DNA of 64,000 nucleotides, from assembly GCA_029261535.1 (NCBI GenBank), contig JAJDBF010000070.1:124001-188000 (forward strand), read 5' to 3'. This DNA is from Nitrospinaceae bacterium (GTDB lineage Bacteria > Nitrospinota > Nitrospinia > Nitrospinales > Nitrospinaceae). This document shows, piece after piece, positions 17,139-26,713 of the stretch (positions are counted from its first letter, which is position 1; every line of letters begins with the position of its first letter). The notes below the pieces were generated by a model. The model worked only from the letters and a program-made list of their open reading frames with translations. It was not told where the DNA came from and did not search any database. The translations under genes and the position numbers were made by a program.

Positions 17139-17417
17139 TGAAACGTTCTTGTGGGTTGCGGTTGCGTTGGTTTCTGGCTACCAGTCGGGGTATTATTCGA
17201 GGGCACTCTGCTTTCTTGGCAGATTTAGTAGGCTGAAATTACTATTCGTACTATACTATATCTTGGAAAAATGGAGCCAAGATTTATTTAATTATTTTGT
17301 CCATTGCACCTCCTGTTTCATTTTTTTTACTCAACAAATCCCCTATGAAAAATCCAGTGCTTTAAATTTCATTCCAATAATCCCCATACTAAAATCGCCA
17401 CAGAGTATCATTTTCTT

Positions 17418-18539
17418 ATGAACGGTCATCAATCCACTTTCCTCGATTTTTTGCGCGTATTTGCGGCACAACTGGTTTTAGTCAACCATATCATCTCAGC
17501 TTCAGCCCTTACTCAGCCCCTGAAATTAGGAAATTTCGGGGTATTGATTTTTTTTACTCTCTCGGGTTTTCTGATCTGCTACACCACCCTGGAAAAAAGG
17601 TCGGCAAATTCTGATTTTGTCTTTGGCAAATATTTTGTAGACCGTTTTTTTCGAATTTTTGTTCCCTACATTCCCTGCCTGTTTCTTATACTTTTTCTTG
17701 ATACATTATTGATTGCATCCGGAGGACACCATGAATTCCCTCAATATGTCTCGGTCAAACAGTTCATCGCCAACCTGTTCATGTTGCAACAACACCCGCT
17801 GGGCTTATTCGCCGACAAAATCTTTGGGTGGGTGCAACTAAAATTTGCAACATTTGGATCGGGGCGCCCCTTATGGACGGTGGCGACTGAATGGTGGATT
17901 TACATCATGTTTGGCTGGATGCTGTTGAAGCAGGACACACTTCGATCCCACCCCTTTAAATTTTTTATAGTATTGACGTTAGTGGGAATGGCACCACTGT
18001 TCAATATGGTTGCAGGGACCGGTGAAGGCATGGCCTTGGTTTGGTTTGTAAGTGCCGGCCTGGCCTATGGCTATTTCCAATGGACTGTTCAAGGAAAATA
18101 CCCAACTCATAAATTAAATCAGCATTCCAACCTGGCAGGGATCATAATGCTTTTTATCCTTGGATTGATGATCCTGAGGATTGTTTGGGTTTCAGTTATT
18201 CAAAACCATTTTCAATGGAAGCCTTTCGAATTTTATGATTTCAGCTTCGGCTTCCTGTTTGTTTTAGCCTTTTTCCTGGTATTTGTCTGGCTTGGAACCA
18301 ACAAGGGTACCCGACGGTACCACTGGTCCAAATTCATGGCGGACTATTCCTATTCTTTATATCTCATCCACTATCCTATCGTTCATTTCCTGCGTAATTT
18401 TGAGTTTAATTTACAGGGAGGCTTGGGCACCGCGCTTATCTATTTTGTAGTGTGCAATGTTAGCGCTATATTATTTTGGTGGGCGTTTGAACGTCATTTC
18501 CCCACGCTAAAAAAGGCCTGGTTGAATCGCGCCTCCTGA
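17418..18539 (+). CDS. Acyltransferase-3 (OafA/YrhL-type) membrane O-acyltransferase
   Basis: 373 residues with about ten membrane spans. The family start LDFLRVFAAQLVLVNH (residues 9-24), carrying the R and H expected in the first helix, is followed by FGVLIFFTLSGFLI and RFFRIFVPY (RxxR-like). The end has YSYSLYLIHYPI near 308. These enzymes O-acetylate surface sugars using cytoplasmic acyl-CoA. The short domain without an SGNH extension is typical of O-antigen modifiers. It is one of few plus-strand genes in the locus, divergent from the membrane protein at 15996. Confidence 0.9.
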   Translation: MNGHQSTFLDFLRVFAAQLVLVNHIISASALTQPLKLGNFGVLIFFTLSGFLICYTTLEKRSANSDFVFGKYFVDRFFRIFVPYIPCLFLILFLDTLLIASGGHHEFPQYVSVKQFIANLFMLQQHPLGLFADKIFGWVQLKFATFGSGRPLWTVATEWWIYIMFGWMLLKQDTLRSHPFKFFIVLTLVGMAPLFNMVAGTGEGMALVWFVSAGLAYGYFQWTVQGKYPTHKLNQHSNLAGIIMLFILGLMILRIVWVSVIQNHFQWKPFEFYDFSFGFLFVLAFFLVFVWLGTNKGTRRYHWSKFMADYSYSLYLIHYPIVHFLRNFEFNLQGGLGTALIYFVVCNVSAILFWWAFERHFPTLKKAWLNRAS

Positions 18540-18598
18540 CAAAACCTTAAATTGCCCCAGCACCCGGAAATGTGAGGCTTGCCTTTTTATCCTCAGAC

Positions 18599-19627
18599 TC
18601 AGGTAAACCTCTTCGAAAAACAGGAAGGGTTCTCGACAATCCCTTTATTGGTCAGAACGATCACAGCAGGCAGCCCCGTCAGCATGGTGGCATATCCAAA
18701 AAGCCCCAACGCCAGAGAATAACTGATGATAATAAGAAACAGTCTGTATTCAGAATATTTTTTCCAAACAAAGGAAACAAAATACAAAAAAGCAAGAGAC
18801 AAAAATATCAGCAGAATGATTCCAAACATCCCCAATTTTAAAATATATTCTCCAAGCCCATGATCCAGCATGTGAATCAGGTTACCGCCGTAATACATTA
18901 TTTCTTTTAAAACTTCGACTGCCAGGACTGGGTAGATAAAATATATCGAGAGCAAAATCAACAGGCTCATGGCGATTTCAGAAAGGCTCAAAGGGCTATT
19001 TCCAAAACCCCGGAATATGAAAACCACCAGCCAGGTGCAAACCGTCAATGTGGCCACCAGCATGATCCCAGATGACACACAACAAAAATACCAACCGACA
19101 AACAACAGGACGACAAAACTCGCCGGATGAATGTCCCGCCGAATCCATCGATCCAGCGTGTAATGCAGTAAAGAAATCCCCAAAAAAGCCAGGACCAATC
19201 TTCCGTTCATGAAGAGAGAGATTTCAATAAAAATACAGGTATTCAATAATAGAAAGTACCAGAACAGTTCTTCTGCTTGAATTGAAATAATCACCAGGCG
19301 AGTCACAAAATAACCTATTCCCAGTATCATCACCGCCACAAACTGTGAGTATATCCAATCCACGTTCAAGCCAGTGGCATCCCGAATTTTAAATACGGGC
19401 ATAACCAGGTAGTAACGCATGGTATTTTTCAGCAACAGCAGTGCCTCTAAACTGAAAGGCTGATGAGCGGCATCCAGATGAACCACCTGATTCCACAACC
19501 GAAACTGAACCAGAGAGCAGGCCACCGCCGTCAGGTACAGGAAAGCGACACCCCCCCAGACCCTTCTTGGCGACAAGGATGAAGGGCTTGGCTCTGAAGA
19601 GGCGGTTGAGCAGGAAGAGTTATCCAT
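18599..19627 (-). CDS. Polytopic membrane protein of unknown function
   Basis: 342 residues from the ATG at 19627. The frame extends to 20245 but the extra part is simply antisense to the neighbouring glycosyltransferase-like gene, so it is discarded. Nine to ten hydrophobic segments and a short Ser-rich N-terminus are visible. No family is recognised. It resembles, in layout only, EpsG/Wzy-like polymerases or lipid-linked-sugar glycosyltransferases, and is the second such candidate in the locus. It faces the acyltransferase gene tail to tail (59 bp apart). Confidence 0.65.
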   Translation of the reverse strand: MDNSSCSTASSEPSPSSLSPRRVWGGVAFLYLTAVACSLVQFRLWNQVVHLDAAHQPFSLEALLLLKNTMRYYLVMPVFKIRDATGLNVDWIYSQFVAVMILGIGYFVTRLVIISIQAEELFWYFLLLNTCIFIEISLFMNGRLVLAFLGISLLHYTLDRWIRRDIHPASFVVLLFVGWYFCCVSSGIMLVATLTVCTWLVVFIFRGFGNSPLSLSEIAMSLLILLSIYFIYPVLAVEVLKEIMYYGGNLIHMLDHGLGEYILKLGMFGIILLIFLSLAFLYFVSFVWKKYSEYRLFLIIISYSLALGLFGYATMLTGLPAVIVLTNKGIVENPSCFSKRFT

Positions 19628-19891
19628 ACCTGAGCTCAAAGGGTAGCCGTGAGGACATTGTGTCTGGACCGGTAAGTTTTCTTGATTAATTTTTTGGATT
19701 GTCTGGGAGCATTGATGGAGAACTTCTTTACCGCAGAACTGTATTATATACCCAAGCCATAACCGGGTAAAGTTGAGATTGCCGGGAAGCCACCTCTTCG
19801 TATTCGGGTTAAATTGGTTTAGAATGAGTTCTGGTTTATGTGTAATGGACAATTGATCTACTAAACAAGTTTTATTTACTGGAGGTGGCAC

Positions 19892-21085
19892 ATATCTAAA
19901 CGAATTTTTTTTATTGCCTACGGTGGCGGACACATCACCATGCTCATCCCTGTCATTCAATGCCTGCAGAGAAAAACCGATTACACGCCTGTGATATTTG
20001 GCCTCACGACTGCATCCAAAAACCTGACTCAGGCAGGCATCCCGCACTACGGGTACCGGGACCTTGTTCAGGATGGGGATGAAAAAGCCCTTGAGATCGG
20101 CAAAAAAATGGCCGCAGCTCTTCAAGGGAAATCTCAAATAAATGCTGAGGAAACCATCGCCTACCTTGGCCTGTCCTATCAGGATATGATTGACCGCCTT
20201 GGTGAAGAAGAAGCGGCTCGCCAGTTTGAGCAAAGGGGTCGCCAAGCATTTTTACCCTTGTCCATCATGGAGCGGGCCTTCAAAAAGTTCAAGCCGGATC
20301 TGGTTATCGCGACCAACTCCCCCCGATCAGAAAAAGCTGCCATCCTCACAGCAGGCACCCTGGGGATCCCCTCCGTCTGCGTTATGGACCTGTTCGACCC
20401 GCGTGAATTTGAGGACCGTATTGGTCAACCGGGATACGCCACTCGGGTTTGCATGTTTTCTGATTTTGCGAAACAGGAACTGATAACTATGGGGCGAAAG
20501 GACGAGGAAATTGTGGTGACTGGAAACCCCAGTTTCGATTCCCTTGCAGACCCGGAACTTGAAGCCCAGGCACAAGCAATGGTTGTTGAGCGGGGGTGGC
20601 AGGGTCGAACACGGATCCTGTGGGCACGGCAACCGAATCCCAATGATTGGGATCTTTACCGTGCAGTTGAAAAAAAACTCATGGAACTGTTGCCCGATCA
20701 TCCGGATTGGCAACTGATCATCAGACCCCATCCGAACGACTCCACTCGTTTCGACAACCTGCCAGAGCGCGTCAGCCTGAGCACCCAGAATGATTTTCTG
20801 CCCGCTTTAGTTCAAGCATCGGATCTTATCATCACCGTCAATTCAACGGTCGGCCTTCAAGGGGTTGCCATCGGAAAGCCACTCATCAATGTCGCGATGG
20901 GGTTTGCTTCGCCATTCACGCCCTACCCTGAAATGGGGATTTCGCTAGGCATAAAAAAAATTGAGGCGATGGAAGCCGCCATTCACAAGGCCCTGAGTCC
21001 TGATTACAAACCCAGGGAAACCCTGCCCAAACCGGGCGGTTCTGCAGACGCCGTGGTGCGCTTGATAAGAAAATTAATCGATTGA
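19892..21085 (+). CDS. GT-B-fold glycosyltransferase/epimerase-like protein, probable ATA start
   Basis: 397 residues if read from 19892. The first ATG in frame (19940) would remove the conserved N-terminal strand and glycine loop: codons upstream read SKRIFFIAYGGGHITMLIPV, a typical GT-B/UDP-GlcNAc-epimerase-like opening. A GGAGG at 19881-19885 sits six bases before codon 19892, which is ATA rather than ATG. Later motifs are VIATNSPRSEKAAI, VTGNPSFD, IIRPHPND and DLIITVNSTVGLQG, the last two being the usual sugar-nucleotide-binding C-domain blocks. It probably transfers or epimerises a sugar in the glycan locus. The stop abuts the stop of the sulfotransferase on the opposite strand. Confidence 0.8.
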   Translation: MSKRIFFIAYGGGHITMLIPVIQCLQRKTDYTPVIFGLTTASKNLTQAGIPHYGYRDLVQDGDEKALEIGKKMAAALQGKSQINAEETIAYLGLSYQDMIDRLGEEEAARQFEQRGRQAFLPLSIMERAFKKFKPDLVIATNSPRSEKAAILTAGTLGIPSVCVMDLFDPREFEDRIGQPGYATRVCMFSDFAKQELITMGRKDEEIVVTGNPSFDSLADPELEAQAQAMVVERGWQGRTRILWARQPNPNDWDLYRAVEKKLMELLPDHPDWQLIIRPHPNDSTRFDNLPERVSLSTQNDFLPALVQASDLIITVNSTVGLQGVAIGKPLINVAMGFASPFTPYPEMGISLGIKKIEAMEAAIHKALSPDYKPRETLPKPGGSADAVVRLIRKLID

Positions 21086-22084
21086 TCAGAGTTTGACGGT
21101 GTCCACTTCCCAGGTGCTGGGGTCCTGGTCGTTGAGAGGATTGCGTTGCACGCCCTCGTCATTTTGAATAATATTAAGAATACCATTCCAGACCAAAGCA
21201 CTTTGCTGAGCCTTGGACAGAGGGGCAAACACTTCCCGAATCCCGAGATTGTCGAGTTTACCTGAAAGTGTGTAGCCAAAGTGGGTCATCAGTTCACCGT
21301 TCACCAACTCGCATAATACCAAGTCCTCCTCAGGGAGGTGCTTCACCCAGCGCTGAATGGGACTTTTTGAAATACCTTCTATCTTGTCTCCAAAGGCGGT
21401 ATTTGGCTCCCATTTTTCATCGGTGACCTTGTTTTTAAACTGGTCCACATCCAGCATCGATGCTTCAAACTCCAGCCCCAGTCCTTCGCAAAGAGAACGC
21501 GATATTTTTTCAGGCTCGAGAACCAGGTCCTCATATTTTAAATTGTGATAACGACCGGGAAAACGTTTTTCATTTAATTTGGCGTGCTTCATCGCATCAT
21601 AACAGTTGGCAATGGCATCCAGATAATCCACGCCCGGGGCAATGGTTTCATTTTTCCACGAACTCAGGATATCACGCGGATCGCGCAGGCAATGCACGAT
21701 ATGAATATCGTCAAACATTTCCAGAATGTCTGCCGCGTTTCGCCATTGCAACACTGTTTTTTCGCCCCAGTTGGTGTTGCCAACGTAGAGCCGCATGAAC
21801 AAATCGTACAAGCCCGCGTAGGTGATTCGAGGCATCTCAGCGACACCCGCCTTGAACTCCTCCTCATCCACGCCTCTGCCAAATCGCGTGACCATTCGCT
21901 TGTTCATGGAGTCGAGAAGTTTCAGGGCACCCTCCCGAACTATTTCATTCTTGCCAAACTTCATGTAGGCAAACCGCATGAAATGCACAGAATCGTAGGT
22001 GACACTCATCTTTGAATTTTGATTCAGGATATGAGTAGCCAGCGTGGTTCCGGAACGAAAAGTCCCCGTGATAAAAATTTTCAA
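21086..22084 (-). CDS. PAPS-dependent sulfotransferase family protein
   Basis: 332 residues from a TTG at 22084, which is preceded by GGAG at good spacing and clears the upstream methyltransferase stop by 20 bases. An ATG at 22156 would overlap that gene. The start KIFITGTFRSGTTLATHIL holds the 5'-phosphosulfate loop and CLRDPRDILSSW near 145 is the 3'-phosphate motif. The enzyme would transfer sulfate from PAPS to a surface sugar or lipid. An APS kinase gene at 33611 in the same locus could supply PAPS. Acceptor unknown. Confidence 0.88.
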   Translation of the reverse strand: MKIFITGTFRSGTTLATHILNQNSKMSVTYDSVHFMRFAYMKFGKNEIVREGALKLLDSMNKRMVTRFGRGVDEEEFKAGVAEMPRITYAGLYDLFMRLYVGNTNWGEKTVLQWRNAADILEMFDDIHIVHCLRDPRDILSSWKNETIAPGVDYLDAIANCYDAMKHAKLNEKRFPGRYHNLKYEDLVLEPEKISRSLCEGLGLEFEASMLDVDQFKNKVTDEKWEPNTAFGDKIEGISKSPIQRWVKHLPEEDLVLCELVNGELMTHFGYTLSGKLDNLGIREVFAPLSKAQQSALVWNGILNIIQNDEGVQRNPLNDQDPSTWEVDTVKL

Positions 22085-22103
22085 AACCTGATCTCCGTAA
22101 GCG

Positions 22104-22889
22104 TTATTTCTGTGTCTGGCGAAATGTATTGGAATGAGAGTCCGCAAAGTCATCAAAGTCGATTTGATCGGAGCCCTTTTGAATAACTAAAAACCATTCA
22201 TAAAATTTATCGGGGATTTGAGTTTCGTAGTGGTTACGTCCGAAATCACCGCGCCTTGGATAATAATAAGAGGCCTGAATCCGGTGACCATTTTTTTGCA
22301 GAAGGTCCACCATTCGCGGAACATCCGTAAAAAAATTGGGGTGCCCCTTGCCGCGCGCGCCGATCTCAGCATCCATCGCCTGCTGGTCGTCTGCCGGATA
22401 GTCCGCACCCTTGCCGGTCAAATACAAATTCCCTCCCATCTTAAGGACTCTTAAAAATTCGCGGAGGGTTTCTTTTTGAAAGGTGGCATCAAATGTTGCG
22501 AGGCAGGACAGGTTGTCAAAAAAAGCGTCATCGAAGGGAACCTTCTCGGCTTCGCTTTCCTGGATGGATTTTATCTGAGGATCATCAGTGTATATTTTTT
22601 TGGCGGCATCAATCATGGCTTTTGAAATATCAACGCCATGAATCTCCACCCCATACTGCTGATAAACCCTGAACATCCGCCCCCACGCGCACCCAACTTC
22701 CAGCAAATTTCCTTTTAGAAACGGATGTGCCTCGAATACCTCCTCATAAACGGAGTCATCTTCGGTCTTGGAATCACCCTGGATAATCGCACTCTCATCG
22801 ACTTCACCGCCGGCTTCGTCGACACGCGACTTCCAGTATTCGTAGTACTTTTCGTTCCAGTAGTTTTTTCGTTCCTGGCCAGTTTTCAC
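22104..22889 (-). CDS. Class I SAM-dependent methyltransferase
   Basis: 261 residues. SAM-binding motif I is LLEVGCAWGRMF near 62, followed by GVDISKAMIDAAKK near 85, motif post-II EKVPFDDAFFDNL and LRVLKMGGNLYLTGKG near 150. The start overlaps the preceding deacetylase-like gene by four bases, indicating coupling. Position in the glycan operon suggests methylation of a sugar or its carrier lipid. The specific acceptor atom cannot be predicted. Confidence 0.9.
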   Translation of the reverse strand: MKTGQERKNYWNEKYYEYWKSRVDEAGGEVDESAIIQGDSKTEDDSVYEEVFEAHPFLKGNLLEVGCAWGRMFRVYQQYGVEIHGVDISKAMIDAAKKIYTDDPQIKSIQESEAEKVPFDDAFFDNLSCLATFDATFQKETLREFLRVLKMGGNLYLTGKGADYPADDQQAMDAEIGARGKGHPNFFTDVPRMVDLLQKNGHRIQASYYYPRRGDFGRNHYETQIPDKFYEWFLVIQKGSDQIDFDDFADSHSNTFRQTQK

Positions 22890-24223
22890 GGTAGTTTGAA
22901 AGGAAGGGTAGTTACAAAAGTATTGCCATGTATGTTGTTCGAGGCGACACCAATACAGTCCATATCTTCAGGAGGAACCGTATCGTGATCAAACGCATAG
23001 TACCATGATTTTCCATCCAATCCGAAGTCAAAATTATCATGAATGAAACGGCCTCCCTTGGTCCTGAGGGCCAAAAAAGGTTGCGGCCCAAACAATTCAC
23101 CTTGAACCACTTCCACACGGAGTCGCGGCATATCGTCTTCATACAATTCTACTTTTAATTCCAGCGGTTCTTCTTTATGGTCATTCACGACCGCATTGAA
23201 AGCGTCTTTTGCGCGAGCATATTTAAACTTAACATCAGGGTATTTTTTCGCCGCCTGACTCAACAATTCGCGCACCTTGTCCACCTCCGGCCCCATGTGT
23301 CGCCAATCATGACTGGCAACGCCCATGAGAACAGGCTCCCCCCCGGACGCTTTTTCAAATGCCCGGTCCACTTCGCGTTGGGTGATGCTGGCGATGCGGG
23401 TGGAAATATTCAAAAATCGCGCAATGTATCGTCTGCACTCACCCGGTTTTTGATAGTCATCGTGATGCGGGTGGTAAATTGACCAGTCGTTGGGGGCTCG
23501 CCGCCAATCCCCTGATCGACCATTTTTGAAATCTCCGTGCTGGTCGAATTCCTCCGGATTTTCGATCGCCATGTTGGTCGCATCGAAAGGTATCCATTGC
23601 TCCAGAAACCAGTGGCTGTCTGGTCGCTCCGTCTGGAATCCGGCTCGATACACAGCGGGAAAAAATTTGCGTTCAATAATACGCCGCGCCAGCACCTCAT
23701 ACAAGTGTGGTGAGTTGAGGTACGAAGTCGCGCAACGGTGCGCTTCCTTGTAAGTCGACATCGGATGAAAATGCCATTCGATAGCGTCCATGGGGGAATC
23801 GTATTTATCCAGAAACTCGACATAACGGTCATGGATATTGTGGTAGCCCATTTCGCGGCGACGCGGGTTGATTTGAAAATCGATATGATCCAGACAATGC
23901 CAGGAATACACCCACCCATTGCCATCCGCATCCGGCAATTTCTTACGAAACGGCTCGCTCATGATCTCGGCCAGCATCGTTTCAATTTTTTCCCAAGAGT
24001 CGTTGTACGACAAAAGTTTTGGGTCCACGACTCTGGCGATCAACTCCTCTTTGCCACCAAGATCCATCTCCTGGTTCTGCAATTTCTTAAGCGTCGCGTG
24101 TGAAGTTTCAAGATCGACATCGAACAGCTCACGCAACCGCTGAAAGGTCGCGTCCAGCGACTCGTACAAGGGGCCTTCCGTATCAATACAGTGAACCACA
24201 TACACCGTTTTTTCGTTACTCAT
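22886..24223 (-). CDS. Polysaccharide deacetylase-like (NodB-fold) protein, divergent
   Basis: 445 residues, soluble, no signal peptide. Patterns resembling the metal-dependent deacetylase fold are present: an N-terminal HCIDTEGP (Asp), WHFHPM near 148 (paired His), YRAGFQ near 195 and a later GVASHDWRHMG. They are loose matches, so the fold call is tentative. It sits between an SGNH gene (29 bp upstream) and a methyltransferase (4-bp overlap), so it very likely acts on an intracellular glycan intermediate. The C-terminal 80 residues look like a separate beta-rich domain. Confidence 0.65.
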   Translation of the reverse strand: MSNEKTVYVVHCIDTEGPLYESLDATFQRLRELFDVDLETSHATLKKLQNQEMDLGGKEELIARVVDPKLLSYNDSWEKIETMLAEIMSEPFRKKLPDADGNGWVYSWHCLDHIDFQINPRRREMGYHNIHDRYVEFLDKYDSPMDAIEWHFHPMSTYKEAHRCATSYLNSPHLYEVLARRIIERKFFPAVYRAGFQTERPDSHWFLEQWIPFDATNMAIENPEEFDQHGDFKNGRSGDWRRAPNDWSIYHPHHDDYQKPGECRRYIARFLNISTRIASITQREVDRAFEKASGGEPVLMGVASHDWRHMGPEVDKVRELLSQAAKKYPDVKFKYARAKDAFNAVVNDHKEEPLELKVELYEDDMPRLRVEVVQGELFGPQPFLALRTKGGRFIHDNFDFGLDGKSWYYAFDHDTVPPEDMDCIGVASNNIHGNTFVTTLPFKLP

Positions 24224-24252
24224 TTCACCGCTTCCTTCATTTAAACTAAAAG

Positions 24253-25311
24253 TTAATTCTGAATTGGTTCTGTTTGCTGATGCACGAATCGGGCTAATTG
24301 GGTGGTCAGTTTTTCCGCACCATTCTGGTTCAGATGCAAGGGATCAACAAAATTTTCCTTCGGCCAATAAATATCATGGTCCAAAAATATCACATTCGGG
24401 TTTCCTTCTGCTATTTCCTTGATTATTTTTTTCCAATGAGCATGAATCGGGCCGAAACGTTTTTGTTTTTCCTTATTCTTCAGCCAAATATCCGGCCAGG
24501 GGAAATCGTAAATGATCACTTTATATCCCTTGTCACGCGCCAATTTGAAAAAATCTTTGAAGTAGTGCTTATAGATAGAATACCCCGCACCAAACACATG
24601 ATTGCTTTTTGGAACATCTTCATCCTCAATATGAGAAAAGCCACGAGACATATAACCGAAAGTCTCGGGGTCATAGTATTTTTTATTATTTTTTCCGATG
24701 GCTCTAATACCGCGCATCGCTCCATCAAAGTTGGTCAATAACCCCCAATACAAGGACTTTATGCGTTTTCGAAAACGCAACATCGGAACATAACTTCTTA
24801 CATACCATTGCAGTGCACGATGCGGTCTTAACAACCGATGCTTTACCACATCCACCACCTGCCACGGTTTGGGCTTGTAATATCCTAGATAAATATCCTC
24901 GAGCCATTTGGTACCGCCCAGCATATAAAAGCTGATATTGGCGATTATTGCCTTGGGTTTATACCCCGTGACGTTCAGATAATCCTTGGTTACCAAGTAA
25001 TAAAATGGTGCCTGCATGGCAGGACGCCCCAAATTATAAGCTGTGACTTCGTGCCCAGTGAGGGACTTCATTTCCCGCATGAAAACCCTTGGGTCCACCC
25101 CCTGGTGCGTCCTGCTGTCTCCAATAAAAAGATAATCGTAATTATTGTAGACTAGTGGGTTTTTAGATATGGAGAGGCCAATGTTGTCATTAGCGTCCGC
25201 ATCAACCATGAGATGGGCAATCAACTGGTTTGCGGCAAGCATCACCAGAAAAAATACAGCGGCCCCGACAGCAAACCCTCTAAAATTGAAAGTAAATGAA
25301 TTGTTTTCCAT
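24253..25311 (-). CDS. DltD/AlgJ-like SGNH protein, MBOAT partner
   Basis: 352 residues. An N-terminal membrane helix (about 10-32) anchors a periplasmic SGNH-type domain: FIGDSRTHQGVDPRVF near 62-77 (Ser), YNLGRPAMQ near 95, and FVDPLHLNQNGAEKL near 330 giving the Asp-x-x-His pair. The gene overlaps the MBOAT gene by 32 bases, the arrangement of dltB-dltD and algI-algJ pairs, in which the SGNH partner hands an acyl group to an extracellular polymer. Acyl donor and acceptor are unknown, most likely the locus glycan. Confidence 0.85.
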   Translation of the reverse strand: MENNSFTFNFRGFAVGAAVFFLVMLAANQLIAHLMVDADANDNIGLSISKNPLVYNNYDYLFIGDSRTHQGVDPRVFMREMKSLTGHEVTAYNLGRPAMQAPFYYLVTKDYLNVTGYKPKAIIANISFYMLGGTKWLEDIYLGYYKPKPWQVVDVVKHRLLRPHRALQWYVRSYVPMLRFRKRIKSLYWGLLTNFDGAMRGIRAIGKNNKKYYDPETFGYMSRGFSHIEDEDVPKSNHVFGAGYSIYKHYFKDFFKLARDKGYKVIIYDFPWPDIWLKNKEKQKRFGPIHAHWKKIIKEIAEGNPNVIFLDHDIYWPKENFVDPLHLNQNGAEKLTTQLARFVHQQTEPIQN

Positions 25312-26698
25312 CCATTGGACTCATGTAAACCAGCAGTAAAACCAAAACCGCGTATACCAGGCCTTTCAACCAAGCTGGCCAGTGAAAATCCACTGTGTGT
25401 TCATTATTTTTATATTGTAAAAGTTGAATAAAAAGCAAAGGTCCCACAAAAACAAAAAACTTTAAGACAACATGTGTGTTTTTCTCCAATCCTGCCAGAC
25501 TCCATGAACCTAAATCGAACAGGTGAGCACTGTACAATTCCAGCGTGGCCATATCCGGGCACCTGAAAATAAGCCAACCAATACCAATTAAATGAAATGT
25601 GGCGAGCATGCGGAAAGGGACAGGCATTTTTCGCCACGTCCGGGTCAAGGCTGTCTCTTCCAAAGCTCTTTCAAGTCCCATTAAAATCCCATTATACAAA
25701 CCCCAGAATATATAATTCCAGGCCGCGCCGTGCCACAACCCGCACAGTGCCATAGTGACCATTAAATTCACTACGGTTTTGTTTAACCCCTCGCGACTGC
25801 CCCCTAATGGAATATAAATATAGTCGCGTAACCAGGTGGACAATGTAATGTGCCAACGTTGCCAGAAATTCCGAACACTGGTAGCGAAATGAGGCAAATT
25901 AAAGTTGATCGACAAGTCAAACCCTAACATTTTACCCAGGCCCCGAGCCATGTCCGTGTATCCGGAAAAATCACAGTAGATCTGGAACGCAAACGCATAA
26001 ACGCCAAACAATAAGGCCACCGGGTCCGCATTTCCTGGGTCCTTAAATATCGGGTCGGCAAGTCTTGCCAGGTTGTCCGCCACAAACAGTTTTTTAAATA
26101 ATCCCCAGACAAAAAGCCGCACACCGAGCGTACAACCGACCAAGGTGATTTCGCGGTCCTTTTTAAACTGCTCCAGCAGGTTTTCTGCGCGCTCAATAGG
26201 CCCTGCTATCAATTGAGGAAAAAATGACACGTAAGCCGCAAAATCAATCAGGTTTTTCTCATGAGGAATTTTCCTGCGGTAAACATCAATCGTATAGCTG
26301 AGCGTTTGGAACGTATAAAACGAAATGCCGGGCGGCAGGATCAATTCCAATAGCGGCAGATCGGGTTGTAAACCCATGCCTGTCAGGCCTGCGACCACAT
26401 TTGAAATAAAAAAATCGTAGTATTTAAAAACACCGAGGATACCCAGGTTGGTCGCAATACTTAAAACCAGCAGTTGTTTTCTTTTTTTCAGGCTTTCCTG
26501 ACTGTCCAGCCATTTCCCCACCTGATAATCGACCGCGGTCGATATCAGGAGCAGTCCGAGGAATTTCCAGTTCCACGACCCATAAAACCAGTAGCTGGCA
26601 CCAAGAAGAAAAAAGTTTTTAACTCGTCGTGGAAGAAAAAAATAGACGGTAAAAAATATTATAAAAAACTTGTAGAATTTCCATTCAAAAAATAACAT
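25280..26698 (-). CDS. MBOAT-family O-acyltransferase (AlgI/DltB-like)
   Basis: 472 residues with about ten membrane spans. Family motifs are PPGISFYTFQTLSYTIDVYR near 117, YCDFSGYTDMARG near 240, FWQRWHITLSTWLRDYIYIPLGGS near 285 and LCGLWHGAAWNYIFWG near 325, the last containing the invariant His. The enzyme moves an acyl chain across the inner membrane for polymer acylation. It overlaps its SGNH partner downstream and follows the CMP-sugar synthetase by 15 bp, so it is part of the glycan operon. Confidence 0.93.
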   Translation of the reverse strand: MLFFEWKFYKFFIIFFTVYFFLPRRVKNFFLLGASYWFYGSWNWKFLGLLLISTAVDYQVGKWLDSQESLKKRKQLLVLSIATNLGILGVFKYYDFFISNVVAGLTGMGLQPDLPLLELILPPGISFYTFQTLSYTIDVYRRKIPHEKNLIDFAAYVSFFPQLIAGPIERAENLLEQFKKDREITLVGCTLGVRLFVWGLFKKLFVADNLARLADPIFKDPGNADPVALLFGVYAFAFQIYCDFSGYTDMARGLGKMLGFDLSINFNLPHFATSVRNFWQRWHITLSTWLRDYIYIPLGGSREGLNKTVVNLMVTMALCGLWHGAAWNYIFWGLYNGILMGLERALEETALTRTWRKMPVPFRMLATFHLIGIGWLIFRCPDMATLELYSAHLFDLGSWSLAGLEKNTHVVLKFFVFVGPLLFIQLLQYKNNEHTVDFHWPAWLKGLVYAVLVLLLVYMSPMDGKQFIYFQF

Positions 26699-26713
26699 TA
26701 AAGAAAACCTGTC

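Noticed and set aside
17092..17421. Plus-strand ORF of 109 codons before the acyltransferase gene
   Set aside because: Its first part is antisense to the membrane protein gene at 15996 and the rest has no ribosome-binding site or recognisable domain. It looks like chance open frame in AT-rich DNA.
19628..20245. N-terminal extension of the membrane protein at 18599
   Set aside because: It is antisense to the conserved glycosyltransferase-like gene. The ATG at 19627 gives a complete membrane protein.
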